A stretch of DNA of 44,616 nt from contig JAIDCZ010000025.1 of the NCBI GenBank assembly GCA_029055565.1, forward strand, positions 1 to 44,616, written 5' to 3'. Below are positions 9,135 to 18,123 of this stretch, one piece after another. Numbering within the stretch: the stretch's first letter is position 1; every line of letters begins with the position of its first letter. The stretch comes from Clostridiales bacterium (GTDB taxonomy: Bacteria > Bacillota > Clostridia > Christensenellales > Pumilibacteraceae). The notes beneath the pieces are model-generated. The model did not search any database. It was not told the DNA's origin and was given only the letters and a program-made list of their open reading frames with translations. The translations under genes were made by a program, and so were the position numbers.

Positions 9135-10283
9135 TTAGTCCAGCTCTCCGAGTTCCTCGTCGAACACGTCGTAATTGTCGCTGCCCATCTGCTCGGCGCG
9201 CTCGGTAGCCTTTTTGACCTCGCTCTCCATCTTGGAGTACGGCTTGATGTCTATTTTCCAGCCGGTAAGCTTGGCGGCAAGCCGAGCGTTTACGCCTTCT
9301 CTGCCGATAGCAAGGCTAAGCTGATCGTCCATAACGACTACGCGCGCAACGCGCTCATCCTCCTTGGCCTCGACCATAACTACCTTTGCGGGCAACAATG
9401 CACGCGCTATATATTCCAGCGGATCCTCGTGCCAAGGAATAATATCTATCTTTTCCCCGCCAAGCTCGGATATAATGCTGTTTACGCGCGAGCCGCGGTT
9501 ACCTACGCAAGCGCCAACCGCATCAACGCCCGAATCGGTTGCGTACACGGCCATTTTGGTGCGCAAGCCCGCTTCGCGGACTATGCCTTTGATAACTACT
9601 ACGCCGCTCGAAATTTCCGGAACCTCAAGCTCGAACAGCTTACGTACAAATCCGGGTGCCGCGCGCGTAACGAGTACTTGCGGGCCACGCGTGCCGTTCT
9701 TTATGCCGCGCACAAAAACCTTAATCTTGTCGCCCACCTTAAACTTATCGCCGGGCAACTGATCTTTGGGATACAAAACAGCTTCCATCTTTTGGATTTC
9801 AACGCATACGTTTTTGCCGTCCACGCGATGAACTACGCACGTAACGAGCTGTTCCTCTTTTTCCGCAAGATCGGTGTACGCCTTTTCGCTCTCTACCGAA
9901 CGCAGCTTTTGCGTGACTATCTGCTTAGCCATTTGCGCGACTATGCGTCCAAAGTCGTTAGCGTCTACCGGTCCCAAAATTTCGTCGCCCACTTTGTACT
10001 TTTTGTCGATAAGCCGCGCGTCCTCGAGGCTGATTTCGGTTTCGCGCTCCTCCACGACCTCTACCACCTTTTGGCAAGTGAATATGCCAAAGGTCTTGAG
10101 CTCGGGCGTCATAACTATTTTGATGGCTTTTGGCACGCCGTATTGCTTTTTGTACGCACTGGTAAGAGCGTCTTGAAGCGCCTCTATAAACACTTCCTTT
10201 TTAATGCCGCGCTCAAGCTCCAAATCGGTAAGAGCGTCGTAGAAGTCCGCTTGAAGCGTAAGCGTCGTATTCTTTTTTGCCAT
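9135..10283 (-). CDS. nusA: Transcription termination/antitermination factor NusA
   Basis: Binds RNA polymerase and nascent RNA and controls pausing and termination. Order: N-terminal RNAP-binding domain (about 1-130), S1 domain (about 135-200), then two KH domains with [14 protein letters not shown] and [23 protein letters not shown]. At 382 residues it has the short Gram-positive form without C-terminal acidic repeats, ending in an acidic tail (FDEELGELD). Second gene after rimP. Confidence 0.97.
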   Translation of the reverse strand: MAKKNTTLTLQADFYDALTDLELERGIKKEVFIEALQDALTSAYKKQYGVPKAIKIVMTPELKTFGIFTCQKVVEVVEERETEISLEDARLIDKKYKVGDEILGPVDANDFGRIVAQMAKQIVTQKLRSVESEKAYTDLAEKEEQLVTCVVHRVDGKNVCVEIQKMEAVLYPKDQLPGDKFKVGDKIKVFVRGIKNGTRGPQVLVTRAAPGFVRKLFELEVPEISSGVVVIKGIVREAGLRTKMAVYATDSGVDAVGACVGNRGSRVNSIISELGGEKIDIIPWHEDPLEYIARALLPAKVVMVEAKEDERVARVVVMDDQLSLAIGREGVNARLAAKLTGWKIDIKPYSKMESEVKKATERAEQMGSDNYDVFDEELGELD

Positions 10284-10310
10284 TTTTCTTCTCCCGAAAA
10301 TTTTTATATA

Positions 10311-10778
10311 TTAGTTGAACTCAATGAACGGCTTTACAACAGCCACCAGAGAGTTTTCTATAACCAGTTGATTGCCGTCCACCTCTACGGTAAGCGCCTC
10401 GTCCGAACGGCTGACAAGCGTGCCCTCGTACTGCTTTAGCTTGGTGCCCTTGATAGGCGCAAACAGTTTGACCTCCACCTTTTCGCCGTAGTTGCGTTCA
10501 AAATCGCGTTGGGTCTTGAACGGTCTGTCCAGCCCCGGCGACGAAACGTCCAAGTGGTACGGTCTACCGTTGGTCGGATCTAAGGCGTCCAGCGGCCCAT
10601 CGAGCGCGTTGGATACGGTCTCGCAATCGTCAAGGCTGACGCCGTGATCGCTTGCTATAAACACAGTCAGGTGCATATCGCCGTACTGCGATTTGTATTC
10701 CACGTCCACAAGCTCGTAGCCGAGTTTATCCAGTACGTCTTTTATTATCGGCGTGGCTTTTTCTATAACACCGTTCAC
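10311..10778 (-). CDS. rimP: Ribosome maturation factor RimP
   Basis: A 155-residue 30S assembly factor. Family motifs are GYELVDVEYKSQYGD, LDPTNGRPYHLDVSSPGLDRPF and a C-terminal Sm-like beta domain. The start is a GTG at 10778 preceded by AAAGGAGG at nine bases; an ORF extension to 10841 has no Shine-Dalgarno and runs through the leader hairpin. First gene after the promoter at 10880-10908, heading rimP-nusA-ylxR-ylxQ-infB-rbfA-nrnA-truB-ribF. Confidence 0.95.
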   Translation of the reverse strand: MNGVIEKATPIIKDVLDKLGYELVDVEYKSQYGDMHLTVFIASDHGVSLDDCETVSNALDGPLDALDPTNGRPYHLDVSSPGLDRPFKTQRDFERNYGEKVEVKLFAPIKGTKLKQYEGTLVSRSDEALTVEVDGNQLVIENSLVAVVKPFIEFN

Positions 10779-10822
10779 TAAGTTCAACCTCCTTTTGCGC
10801 TTTTGGCGTATTTTAGCCTTAC

Positions 10823-10858
10823 AGCAATTGAGAGCTGGCAAAAACCAACTCTCATGCT
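10823..10858 (-). promoter_or_regulatory. Leader hairpin of the rimP-nusA-infB transcript
   Basis: Between promoter and rimP the RNA can form a 9-bp stem (arms at 10830-10838 and 10845-10853, one G-U pair) with a U-rich six-base loop, extended by a short outer AGCA/UGCU stem. There is no U-run after it, so it is not a standard terminator. It may be an attenuation or binding site, for example for NusA feedback; that is inference. Confidence 0.4.
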
Positions 10859-10879
10859 AAATCTTATAGTACCTTTAAT

Positions 10880-10908
10880 AATATAACACTTACGCGCGTT
10901 TATTGCAA
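10880..10908 (-). promoter_or_regulatory. Promoter for rimP-nusA-infB operon
   Basis: On the minus strand TTGCAA (10903-10908), a 17-base spacer and TATATT (10880-10885). It lies in the 157-base gap after the polC-like gene and is the only gap of that size inside the supercluster. Confidence 0.7.
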
Positions 10909-10935
10909 GCGTTTTTCGCATTTTAATAAAACTTT

Positions 10936-12417
10936 TTATTTTTTGGCCAATATCTTTTTCATTGCGATAAACGCCTTGGCGGTTGCCGCCGCGTCGGACA
11001 GTGCGCGGTGCGCGTTGTCGTTGCTTAACCCCAAATTCTCCAAAACGCTGTCGAGCGAAAGGCGCTGAATACCATGAATAGCGGCGGGCGCCATACCCAT
11101 GGTATCAAACGTACGGCGGTTGCCGAACGCCCACCCGCTACGGTTGCCGCCGCGCAAAAGGAACGGAAAGTCAAACGATATGTTGTGTCCTATAAGCGCG
11201 CAACCGTAGGTAAACTTGTAAAAGTCGGGCAAAATATCCTCGAACAACGGTTGACCTTTTACCATTTCGTTGGTTATACCGGTTTTTTCCATTACCTCGG
11301 GCGGAATTCCTCTGCGCGGGTCTATCAGCGTAGAGAAGCTTTCCTTCAGCTTGCCGTCGCTTATCTTTACAGCGCCAAGCTCAGTCGGCCTATCGTGAAT
11401 GACGGACAAGCCGGTAGTTTCAAAGTCGAACACGACGAAGTCGCCCTTTAGCGACTGCGGCACCTCCGTATTGCCGTCGAACATACTCGACTGAACGAGC
11501 ACTTCGTAGTTTTGCGGAAAAATAATACCGTAGGATTTAGGCTCCGGTTTTACGGCCGGCGGCGTTAGTCCGTCCGCGGTGCAAAGCGAAATTTCCTTGA
11601 CGGACATACTCGCTTCGTTGCGCACGCCATCGTATTCCACGTTGCCTAGCAAGCACACCGGCTTATTGGTAAGCTCGGCGGCGTTTACTATACTCTTGCT
11701 GCCGTTTGGCATAAACCGACACTGCAACGACATATCTCCGTCGTAAATCAAAAAACGCTCGTACGGTCTGCCGCCCTTGCTAGTGAATTCGGTCTGCATA
11801 GCCAAAATTCCGCAAACGGCAACGTTGTACTCGTTAGCAGTAACGGCCGATATGGCGCGTACCTTGTCCGGCTTGAAATTGCCTATATACGGCTGTACGG
11901 AAGTAATTACGTACTCCTTTTTGGTGCCTTGCTCCAACGCTTGCGCCGAGCCGCCCGATTCGTAATCGACGATCTCTACGTTAAGCGAAACATCCTCGAC
12001 GTAGTTGTTTTGCAAAAACTCTTTCAGTCGCGGTATATAATCGTTTTTTGCAAGCTCGTGCATGGCGGCATGCATTTTTATATTCAGTCTAAAGCTCGGC
12101 TCCGACTCGGCCGTTATGCCGTGCGACATAGACGAAACGTAATTAAACTTTTCGGTAAACCGCACCACGGCAATCCTAAGCGCCGCCGCAGTCAAAGGGT
12201 CGTCCTTAATTTTGAGCGTAATTGACGTATGGAACCCGCAAACGTCGTTTAGCATAGCTTTAAGCTCGCTTATGTTGCCGTCCACAAACGCCCTATCGGC
12301 CTTTTTGCACACCACGGTTACTTGAGCGTTGCCGCCGTCAAAAGTGACGTATGGAAAGCGCAAGCCGCCGTATTTGCCGTTGGATTTTTCGTTAATACTT
12401 TTGTATACTTCGTTCAT
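10936..12417 (-). CDS. PolC-like protein without polymerase domain: OB fold plus DEDDh 3'-5' exonuclease
   Basis: 493 residues at the exact place of polC (between ispG and rimP), but far shorter than PolC (about 1,430). Residues 1-160 resemble the PolC N-terminal region. Residues about 165-280 look like its OB domain, with a RFLIYDGDMSLQCRF strand pattern. The C-terminal third is a DnaQ-type exonuclease with all catalytic residues: Asp331 and Glu333 (VFDFETTGLS), Asp416 (GHNISFDFPFL), His470 and Asp475 (HRALSDAAATAKAF). The PHP domain and the palm, fingers and thumb of the polymerase are absent. The reading frame ends cleanly after the exonuclease, with no downstream polymerase remnant before rimP, so it is not a recent frameshift. 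It may act as a stand-alone DNA or RNA exonuclease; a full replicative PolC must be elsewhere. Confidence 0.8.
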   Translation of the reverse strand: MNEVYKSINEKSNGKYGGLRFPYVTFDGGNAQVTVVCKKADRAFVDGNISELKAMLNDVCGFHTSITLKIKDDPLTAAALRIAVVRFTEKFNYVSSMSHGITAESEPSFRLNIKMHAAMHELAKNDYIPRLKEFLQNNYVEDVSLNVEIVDYESGGSAQALEQGTKKEYVITSVQPYIGNFKPDKVRAISAVTANEYNVAVCGILAMQTEFTSKGGRPYERFLIYDGDMSLQCRFMPNGSKSIVNAAELTNKPVCLLGNVEYDGVRNEASMSVKEISLCTADGLTPPAVKPEPKSYGIIFPQNYEVLVQSSMFDGNTEVPQSLKGDFVVFDFETTGLSVIHDRPTELGAVKISDGKLKESFSTLIDPRRGIPPEVMEKTGITNEMVKGQPLFEDILPDFYKFTYGCALIGHNISFDFPFLLRGGNRSGWAFGNRRTFDTMGMAPAAIHGIQRLSLDSVLENLGLSNDNAHRALSDAAATAKAFIAMKKILAKK

Positions 12418-12430
12418 ATTGCTTATCCGT

Positions 12431-13477
12431 TTATTCGTTTTCTTTTATCTTGTCGTTAATCAGTTTTAACAGCGTGGGCACGATTTCGTCGGTATCTATC
12501 GTGCTTACCACCTTGCCCTTTACAAACAGCGCGGCCTTGCCGTTACCGCCGCCGGCCACGCCGAAGTCGGCGTCCGAAGCTTCCCCCGGACCATTCACCA
12601 CGCAACCCATAACGGCCACCTTGACCGGCTTGCGTATACGCTCGGTTTCGGCTTTAAGTATGTCGACTATCGACTTTAAGTCGTACCTGCAGCGCGAGCA
12701 TGTGGGGCAAGAAATAATCTCGCAATAGTTCTTGTCCGCGCCCACCTCTTGCAACACCGTTTTTGCGGCGTACACCTCGTCCACGGGATCGCCGGACAGC
12801 GACACTCGCACCGTATCGCCTATACCGTCCAACAAAAGCGAGCCTATACCTATTGCAGAGCGCACCACGCCGCGCTCGCCGGTGCCGCTTTCGGTAACGC
12901 CCAAATGCAACGGATAGTCCACCGACGAAGCGAGCTTGCGGTACGCGGCCACCATAGTCTTGACGTCTGACGATTTAACGGATATTACTATATCGTTGAA
13001 CGCGTACTTTTCCAAAATGCGCACGTGCTTTAGCGCGCTTTTCACGAGCGCCTCACTCTTTTCCAAACCCAAAAGCTCTTTTTCCAGCGAGCCGGTGTTC
13101 ACGCCTATACGGATAGGCACGCCGTGCATTTTGCACGCGTCAACAACGCGCTTTACCTTGCTTTCGTCGCCGATATTGCCGGGGTTGAATCTAATTTTAT
13201 CGAACCCTATTTCACAACACTTGACTGCAATTTTGTAGTCGAACTGAATGTCCGCAACGAGCGGCATGTCAAACTTGCCGATAAGCGGCTTACACGCTTC
13301 GACCTCCTCGTCGCTCGACACGGCAAGCCGAGCTATATCGCACCCGGCGTTTTGCAAGCGCGAAAGCTGATTCTCAGTCGCGCGCGTATCCAGCGTGTCG
13401 GTGTTAGTCATAGACTGCACGGCAATCGGAGCGCCGCCGCCGATTACTATATTCTTAATTTTAACCGTTTTACTCAC
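12431..13477 (-). CDS. ispG: 4-hydroxy-3-methylbut-2-enyl diphosphate synthase (IspG/GcpE)
   Basis: Iron-sulfur enzyme of the MEP isoprenoid pathway that converts methylerythritol cyclodiphosphate to HMBPP. The N-terminal TIM-barrel part shows IAVQSMTNTDT, the C-terminal cluster-binding part shows SCPTCSRC, and the conserved AVMGCVVNGPGEA is present. 348 residues, the usual bacterial form. The start is a GTG with only a weak Shine-Dalgarno, nine bases after rseP, so it probably depends on coupling. Confidence 0.96.
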   Translation of the reverse strand: MSKTVKIKNIVIGGGAPIAVQSMTNTDTLDTRATENQLSRLQNAGCDIARLAVSSDEEVEACKPLIGKFDMPLVADIQFDYKIAVKCCEIGFDKIRFNPGNIGDESKVKRVVDACKMHGVPIRIGVNTGSLEKELLGLEKSEALVKSALKHVRILEKYAFNDIVISVKSSDVKTMVAAYRKLASSVDYPLHLGVTESGTGERGVVRSAIGIGSLLLDGIGDTVRVSLSGDPVDEVYAAKTVLQEVGADKNYCEIISCPTCSRCRYDLKSIVDILKAETERIRKPVKVAVMGCVVNGPGEASDADFGVAGGGNGKAALFVKGKVVSTIDTDEIVPTLLKLINDKIKENE

Positions 13478-13486
13478 GGATATATT

Positions 13487-14713
13487 TTACAACGCGAAAG
13501 ACAAAATGTCAACAATCAAAACAAACAACAACAGCGTAACCAGTCCTACGGCGTTTATTATGCCTTGAATTTTGCGCTTGATAGGTTTTTTGCGTATCCA
13601 CTCTATTATCGTAAAAACTATTTGCGCACCGTCCAGTGCGGGAAACGGCAACAAATTGAACATTGCAAGGTTGCTTGCAAGTAGCGGCAAAAGTATGAGT
13701 ATATTGCGCCAGTCCGCCCTCGTAACGTCGGCCATCAGCTTAACCGAACCTATAGGGCCGGTTACTTGCGTAATTGGTACTTGACCGGTTATCAACTGCC
13801 CAAACGAGCCGAGTATCGACCAAGACAGCTTAAAGGTATACGGCACGCAGTAAGTAAACGCTTGCGCCGCGTTGGCGTTTATAAATTCGGTTTGCGAAGT
13901 ATAGCCAAAGCCAACGTATTCGGTTACTTTGCCGTCCTTATCCTCAACCTTAATTTTTTTACGCTGTACGTCAACTGTCATTATTTTGCCGTTGCGGTCA
14001 ATCTTGAACTTGACTGTATCACCCTCTTTGACGTTTTGTACAAGCTCGTTAAAGTTGGTCATAACTGTAATATCATGACCGTTTACCGCAAGCACTATAT
14101 CACCCTTTTGCAGTTCGTTATACGGATTGCCTTGTGCATCCGCGTACACGTCCGATATTTGCGGCGCTGGACAACCCACCGCCCAAATGTATATCAGCGC
14201 GAAAATAGTTGCCGACAAAAAGTTGAATACCACGCCGCCCAACAGCACTATTATGCGCTTCCACGGCTTATGCTCGAAAAACGTTTTTGCCGCGTTGCCG
14301 TCCTTGTCCAACCGCGCCGGCACCGTAGTCGGCTTTTGAGCGACGGTAGCGGCCTCGTTCTCCTCTATTTTACTGCGCATTACGTACGACAGCAAATCGT
14401 CGCTTTCGACCTTGCCGTCTGCGTTCTGTGGCTTTTCGGCCACCTCGGGTACGGCCTCGTCCTTTTTAGGCTTTTGCTCGTCGTCGGTCGATTCCTCGCC
14501 GTAAAATGCGCAGTACCCGCCCAGCGGCAACAAGCGCAAGGAGAACCGCTCGCCGTTGCGGCGCACTCGGCTTACGATCTTAGGCCCAAACCCGACCGAA
14601 AACTCCTCGACGGTAAAGCCGAGTATTTTCGCGGCGGTGTAATGCCCCAGCTCGTGAATGAGCACCATTACGAGCAAAATGATTATGGATAAAAGTATAA
14701 AACCCAAATACAA
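13487..14713 (-). CDS. rseP: Site-2 protease RseP/RasP (M50 zinc metalloprotease)
   Basis: Intramembrane protease that cuts membrane-bound regulators and signal-peptide remnants. The zinc motif HELGH is at residues 20-24 in the first membrane segment, a PDZ domain follows the second segment, and the second catalytic motif NLLPFPALDG lies near the C-terminus. 408 residues. It has a charged Glu/Lys-rich insert at roughly residues 75-135, before the second helix, that is longer than usual for the family. The start is TTG at 14713 with GAGG eight bases upstream. It lies between dxr and ispG as usual. Confidence 0.93.
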   Translation of the reverse strand: MYLGFILLSIIILLVMVLIHELGHYTAAKILGFTVEEFSVGFGPKIVSRVRRNGERFSLRLLPLGGYCAFYGEESTDDEQKPKKDEAVPEVAEKPQNADGKVESDDLLSYVMRSKIEENEAATVAQKPTTVPARLDKDGNAAKTFFEHKPWKRIIVLLGGVVFNFLSATIFALIYIWAVGCPAPQISDVYADAQGNPYNELQKGDIVLAVNGHDITVMTNFNELVQNVKEGDTVKFKIDRNGKIMTVDVQRKKIKVEDKDGKVTEYVGFGYTSQTEFINANAAQAFTYCVPYTFKLSWSILGSFGQLITGQVPITQVTGPIGSVKLMADVTRADWRNILILLPLLASNLAMFNLLPFPALDGAQIVFTIIEWIRKKPIKRKIQGIINAVGLVTLLLFVLIVDILSFAL

Positions 14714-14714
14714 G

Positions 14715-15836
14715 CTATCGTCCTCTGTACTTCAAATATATTTGATCGTATACCCGATTATGCGTTGCAAACACCTCGTCGGCGGTTTTCACCTCGCAAT
14801 GCGGCTCGGCGCTTAACGCGTCCTCCACGATCCGCACTATATCGGTAAACGCTATCTTGCGCTGCAAAAACAGCGCTACAGCCGCTTCGTTGGCGGCGTT
14901 AAGTACTGCCGCGCTGTTTCCGCCCGCAACAATCGCTTGCTTAGCCAGCTTAGGCGCGGGAAACTTGTTTTCGTCGGGTGGTAAAAACCGTAGCTCCATA
15001 GGCAACGACAGCGGCGTAAAATTTCTATACGAGTGCTCGGGATAGCTTAGCGCGTACTGTATAGGCAGTCGCATATCGGGAAATCCGGCTTGTGCCTTGA
15101 TAGAACCGTCGCGAAACTCCACCATGGAATGCACTACGCTTTCCGGATGTATAACGTAGTCTATATCTGTAGTATTAAACAGCCAGCGCGCTTCTATTAT
15201 CTCCAAACCCTTGTTCATCATAGTGGCGCTGTCTACCGATATTTTTTGCCCCATGCTCCAATTAGGGTGCTTAACCGCTTGCTCGGGCGTTACTGAGTAT
15301 AGCTCTGACTGCGGCGCAAAGTAGAACGGCCCGCCGCTTGCAGTAAGTATTATGCGGCTAAAGTCCTTTTCGCCTTGCAAACACTGCCACACCGCCGAAT
15401 GCTCGGAATCCACCGGATACAGCTTGCCTCCGTGCTTCAGCCGCTCGGTAACTATGCTTCCGCCGGCAACGAGCGATTCCTTGTTGGCAAGCGCTATAGC
15501 TTTGCCCTTTTCCAGAGCGTACAGCACGGCCTTTAGTCCTATCATTCCGACCACGGCTATAACCACAGTGTCGGCGCCGTCAATCACCGCCGTAAGCGCG
15601 TCGTCGCCGCAAAAGGCGTTGGCGTTCGGCACAAGCGCTTTCAGCTCCGTGTACTTAGTCTTGTCATACACGCCTACGTTTTTGCACGAAAATTCGCGCG
15701 ACAAGCCTACAAGCTCGGTCACGCGACTTCCGCAAGATAATCCGGTTATTCTGTATTTATCGGGGTTGCTACGGACTATATCCAGCGTTTGCCGACCTAT
15801 CGAACCGGTGCAACCGAGCACTGCTATATTTTTCAT
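14715..15836 (-). CDS. dxr: 1-deoxy-D-xylulose 5-phosphate reductoisomerase
   Basis: NADPH-dependent second step of the MEP isoprenoid pathway. The N-terminal Rossmann motif GCTGSIGRQTLDIV is present, with ALANKESLVAGG, PVDSEHSAVWQ and SVDSATMMNKGLEIIEA carrying metal and substrate residues. 373 residues. The ATG overlaps the cdsA stop as ATGA. With ispG and uppS, three isoprenoid steps are in one cluster. Confidence 0.97.
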   Translation of the reverse strand: MKNIAVLGCTGSIGRQTLDIVRSNPDKYRITGLSCGSRVTELVGLSREFSCKNVGVYDKTKYTELKALVPNANAFCGDDALTAVIDGADTVVIAVVGMIGLKAVLYALEKGKAIALANKESLVAGGSIVTERLKHGGKLYPVDSEHSAVWQCLQGEKDFSRIILTASGGPFYFAPQSELYSVTPEQAVKHPNWSMGQKISVDSATMMNKGLEIIEARWLFNTTDIDYVIHPESVVHSMVEFRDGSIKAQAGFPDMRLPIQYALSYPEHSYRNFTPLSLPMELRFLPPDENKFPAPKLAKQAIVAGGNSAAVLNAANEAAVALFLQRKIAFTDIVRIVEDALSAEPHCEVKTADEVFATHNRVYDQIYLKYRGR

Positions 15837-16759
15837 AGGAACAATATCGCGACGGCAAAGTACATATAAAAGTACACGCCGCAGAACATAAATCCGTCAA
15901 CGCGGTCGAGTATGCCGCCATGCCCCGGAAGCAAGTTGGAATAATCCTTAATGCCCGAGCGGCGCTTGACAAACGAGGCTATCAAGTCGCCCATTTGGTC
16001 GAACACAGAACCGAACAGTCCGAGCATTACGAAGTTGATAATAGTAGTAGTCCAGTTGTCGGTCAGCATTGCCAGACCGAAAATATTAACGCCGTACTGC
16101 TTGGCAAGGAAGGTCAAAAGCGCAACGAGGCCCGCGCCCACGAGTCCGCCGAAAAGCCCGCCTATAGCGCCGCTTATCGTCTTGTTGGGACTAATGGACG
16201 GACAAAGCTTTTTGCCCTTGATAGCACTGCCTATTTGGTAGGCAAATACGTCGGTAAGCGCCGGAACCAAAAACATAAGCGCAATACCGGCATTGCGGAA
16301 CGGCAACGACGACATAACGCTAATACCCACTTCCGCACTCATAAAGTAGTTGATACCAACCGCGAACATTAGTATCGAATTGGGATAAAGCATTACGAAA
16401 ATAGTGGATACGGTGTTGCCCTTGACGTACGTTTTGGAAAACGCGACGGTAAGCACGGTAGCCAAAATCATTACGCCAAGCGTGACGAAGTACCCCGTCA
16501 TGCCCGACGCGTTGGTTCTGAAAAAGTATTGCGCAAACCAAAATCCGGCAAACCCTACTACGACCGCAATAAGGTCGATTATCACTATAGGCTCGCTGGT
16601 AAAATTGGAAACGGCCTTGCACATCTCCCACGTTGCGCAAACCGCAATAGCAAACATAAACACGTCAAAGAATATAGGATGCACGTACATTGACAGCAAA
16701 AACACCGCAATATACACTATCGCTATAAACGTGCCGGTAATCACTCGGTCTTTCTTCAT
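15833..16759 (-). CDS. cdsA: Phosphatidate cytidylyltransferase
   Basis: Makes CDP-diacylglycerol for phospholipid synthesis. A hydrophobic protein with about eight membrane segments. The C-terminal CdsA signature lies at roughly residues 260-290: GDLIASFVKRRSGIKDYSN, then LPGHGGILDRVDG. 308 residues from the ATG at 16759 (MKKDRVITGTF). A Shine-Dalgarno GGAGG lies 13 bases upstream, rather far. An ORF extension to 16927 overlaps uppS and includes a short tandem repeat, so it is rejected. Confidence 0.93.
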   Translation of the reverse strand: MKKDRVITGTFIAIVYIAVFLLSMYVHPIFFDVFMFAIAVCATWEMCKAVSNFTSEPIVIIDLIAVVVGFAGFWFAQYFFRTNASGMTGYFVTLGVMILATVLTVAFSKTYVKGNTVSTIFVMLYPNSILMFAVGINYFMSAEVGISVMSSLPFRNAGIALMFLVPALTDVFAYQIGSAIKGKKLCPSISPNKTISGAIGGLFGGLVGAGLVALLTFLAKQYGVNIFGLAMLTDNWTTTIINFVMLGLFGSVFDQMGDLIASFVKRRSGIKDYSNLLPGHGGILDRVDGFMFCGVYFYMYFAVAILFL

Positions 16760-16791
16760 AGTTATTACCGTACCTCCATAAATAAATTTAT

Positions 16792-16817
16792 GAATTCGGA
16801 ATTTGGAATTCGGAATT
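16792..16817. repeat. Two 14-bp tandem copies built on GAATTCGGAATT
   Basis: GAATTCGGAATT occurs at 16792-16803 and again at 16806-16817 in the gap between uppS and cdsA. A related AATTCCGAATTA segment occurs at 21055-21066, next to another repeat. This suggests a dispersed intergenic sequence family, but two sites are thin evidence. Confidence 0.5.
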
Positions 16818-16848
16818 ATAGGTTCATTGGTATAAGATAGGCAATTAG

Positions 16849-17550
16849 TTATCGGCCTATTCGTCGAGTTCTGTGCGAGTACTGCTCGAACATAGACTTC
16901 AGCTCGTCGACGTCGAAGTCCGGCCACAGCGTGTCTGTAAAGAATAGCTCGCTGTACGCAGCTTGGTACAGCAAAAAGTTGCTAAGCCGCTTCTCGCCGC
17001 CGGTGCGTATAATCATATCGGGATCGGGCAAGCCCGCCGTGTATAGGTAACGCTCTATGGCCTGTTGCGTAACCTCGCCGTTTTGCGCGGCAAGTGCGCA
17101 CGCCCGCACTATCTCCGACCGACCGCTGTAGTTCATTGCCATGTTCACGAGCGGCGCGTCGGGATTGGTATTTTGGCTTTCCACATCGTCCATCATGTCG
17201 CGCACGTCTTGCGGAAAGTACGATCTGTCGCCCGAATAGCATACGCGCGCGCCTATCTCTATCAGCTTGTCGGCCATAGGTTTGCCGCGTTCGCGTATCA
17301 AATTGATAAGCGAAGTAACTTCGTCCTCGCTACGCCCCGCGTTTTCGGTGGAAAACACGTACAGCGTGACTACCTTTACGCCGCAGTCAAACGCACAGCT
17401 GACTATAGGCACGACGTTTTTTGCGCCGGCGCGGTGCCCCGCGGCACTCGGCAGTAAACGCTTGCGCGCCCATCTGCGGTTGCCGTCCATAATCATTCCG
17501 ACGTGCGTCGGCACGGAAAGAGCGGATTGCTCTTGCTTGTTAGATTTCAA
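16849..17550 (-). CDS. uppS: Undecaprenyl diphosphate synthase (isoprenyl transferase)
   Basis: Cis-prenyltransferase that builds the C55 lipid carrier for peptidoglycan. MIMDGNRRWA carries the catalytic Asp near the N-terminus. Later family motifs are MNYSGRSEIV, DPDMIIRTGGEKRLSNFLL and SELFFTDTLWPDF. 233 residues. The start is a TTG at 17550, 11 bases inside the frr 3' end, with an AAGGA further upstream. Confidence 0.96.
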   Translation of the reverse strand: MKSNKQEQSALSVPTHVGMIMDGNRRWARKRLLPSAAGHRAGAKNVVPIVSCAFDCGVKVVTLYVFSTENAGRSEDEVTSLINLIRERGKPMADKLIEIGARVCYSGDRSYFPQDVRDMMDDVESQNTNPDAPLVNMAMNYSGRSEIVRACALAAQNGEVTQQAIERYLYTAGLPDPDMIIRTGGEKRLSNFLLYQAAYSELFFTDTLWPDFDVDELKSMFEQYSHRTRRIGR

Positions 17551-18103
17551 GTAAGTCGGCTTCCTTGTCTTTTATCAGCTTATCAACCTTTTCCACGGCG
17601 CCGTCAAGCTTCTTTTGGATAACTTTTTCAAATTCGGAAATATCATCCTCCGACACTTCCTTTTTAAGCTTTTTGCCTACGTCCATGGCGTCGCGGCGCT
17701 CGTTGCGGAGCGCGACCTTGCTGTCCTCACCGGTTTTGCGCACTTGCTTGATAAGTTCCTTGCGGCGCTCCTCGGTAAGCTGCGGGAAGGACAAACGTAT
17801 AACCTTGCCGTCGTCTACCGGATTAAGGCCGAGGTCGGCGGCAATAATCGACTTTTTGGCTTCCTTCAGCGCGGAAACGTCGTAAAGCGACACGGTAAGC
17901 GTGCGCGCGTCCGTAACTTGAATATTTGCCATTTGGTTGAGCGGCGTCATCATACCGTAGTAGTCAACCATAACTCTGCTGAGCACGACCGGATTGGCTC
18001 TGCCCGCGCGCATAGAGTTAAGCTCCGATTTAAGGTGCTCAAGCACCTTGTTAAACTTATCGTCGATTTTGTTCGAGGTTTCTATTAACAATTCGTTTTG
18101 CAT
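17540..18103 (-). CDS. frr: Ribosome recycling factor
   Basis: Splits post-termination ribosomes together with EF-G. A three-helix bundle with a beta domain. Typical segments are LNSMRAGRANPVVL, DLGLNPVDDGKVIRLSFP and ELIKQVRKTGEDSKVALRN. 187 residues. ATG preceded by TAGGAG. It follows pyrH by 20 bases. Confidence 0.97.
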   Translation of the reverse strand: MQNELLIETSNKIDDKFNKVLEHLKSELNSMRAGRANPVVLSRVMVDYYGMMTPLNQMANIQVTDARTLTVSLYDVSALKEAKKSIIAADLGLNPVDDGKVIRLSFPQLTEERRKELIKQVRKTGEDSKVALRNERRDAMDVGKKLKKEVSEDDISEFEKVIQKKLDGAVEKVDKLIKDKEADLLEI

Positions 18104-18123
18104 GATATATCTCCTACAAAATA

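Noticed and set aside
9117-10439. 440-codon plus-strand ORF opposite nusA, and a 431-codon one at 6117-7412 opposite infB
   Set aside because: Same reason: low-complexity, Arg/His/Leu-rich shadow translations of well-identified genes.
16760-16927. Longer N-terminus for cdsA
   Set aside because: It would overlap uppS, includes the tandem GAATTCGGAATT text, and has no family similarity.
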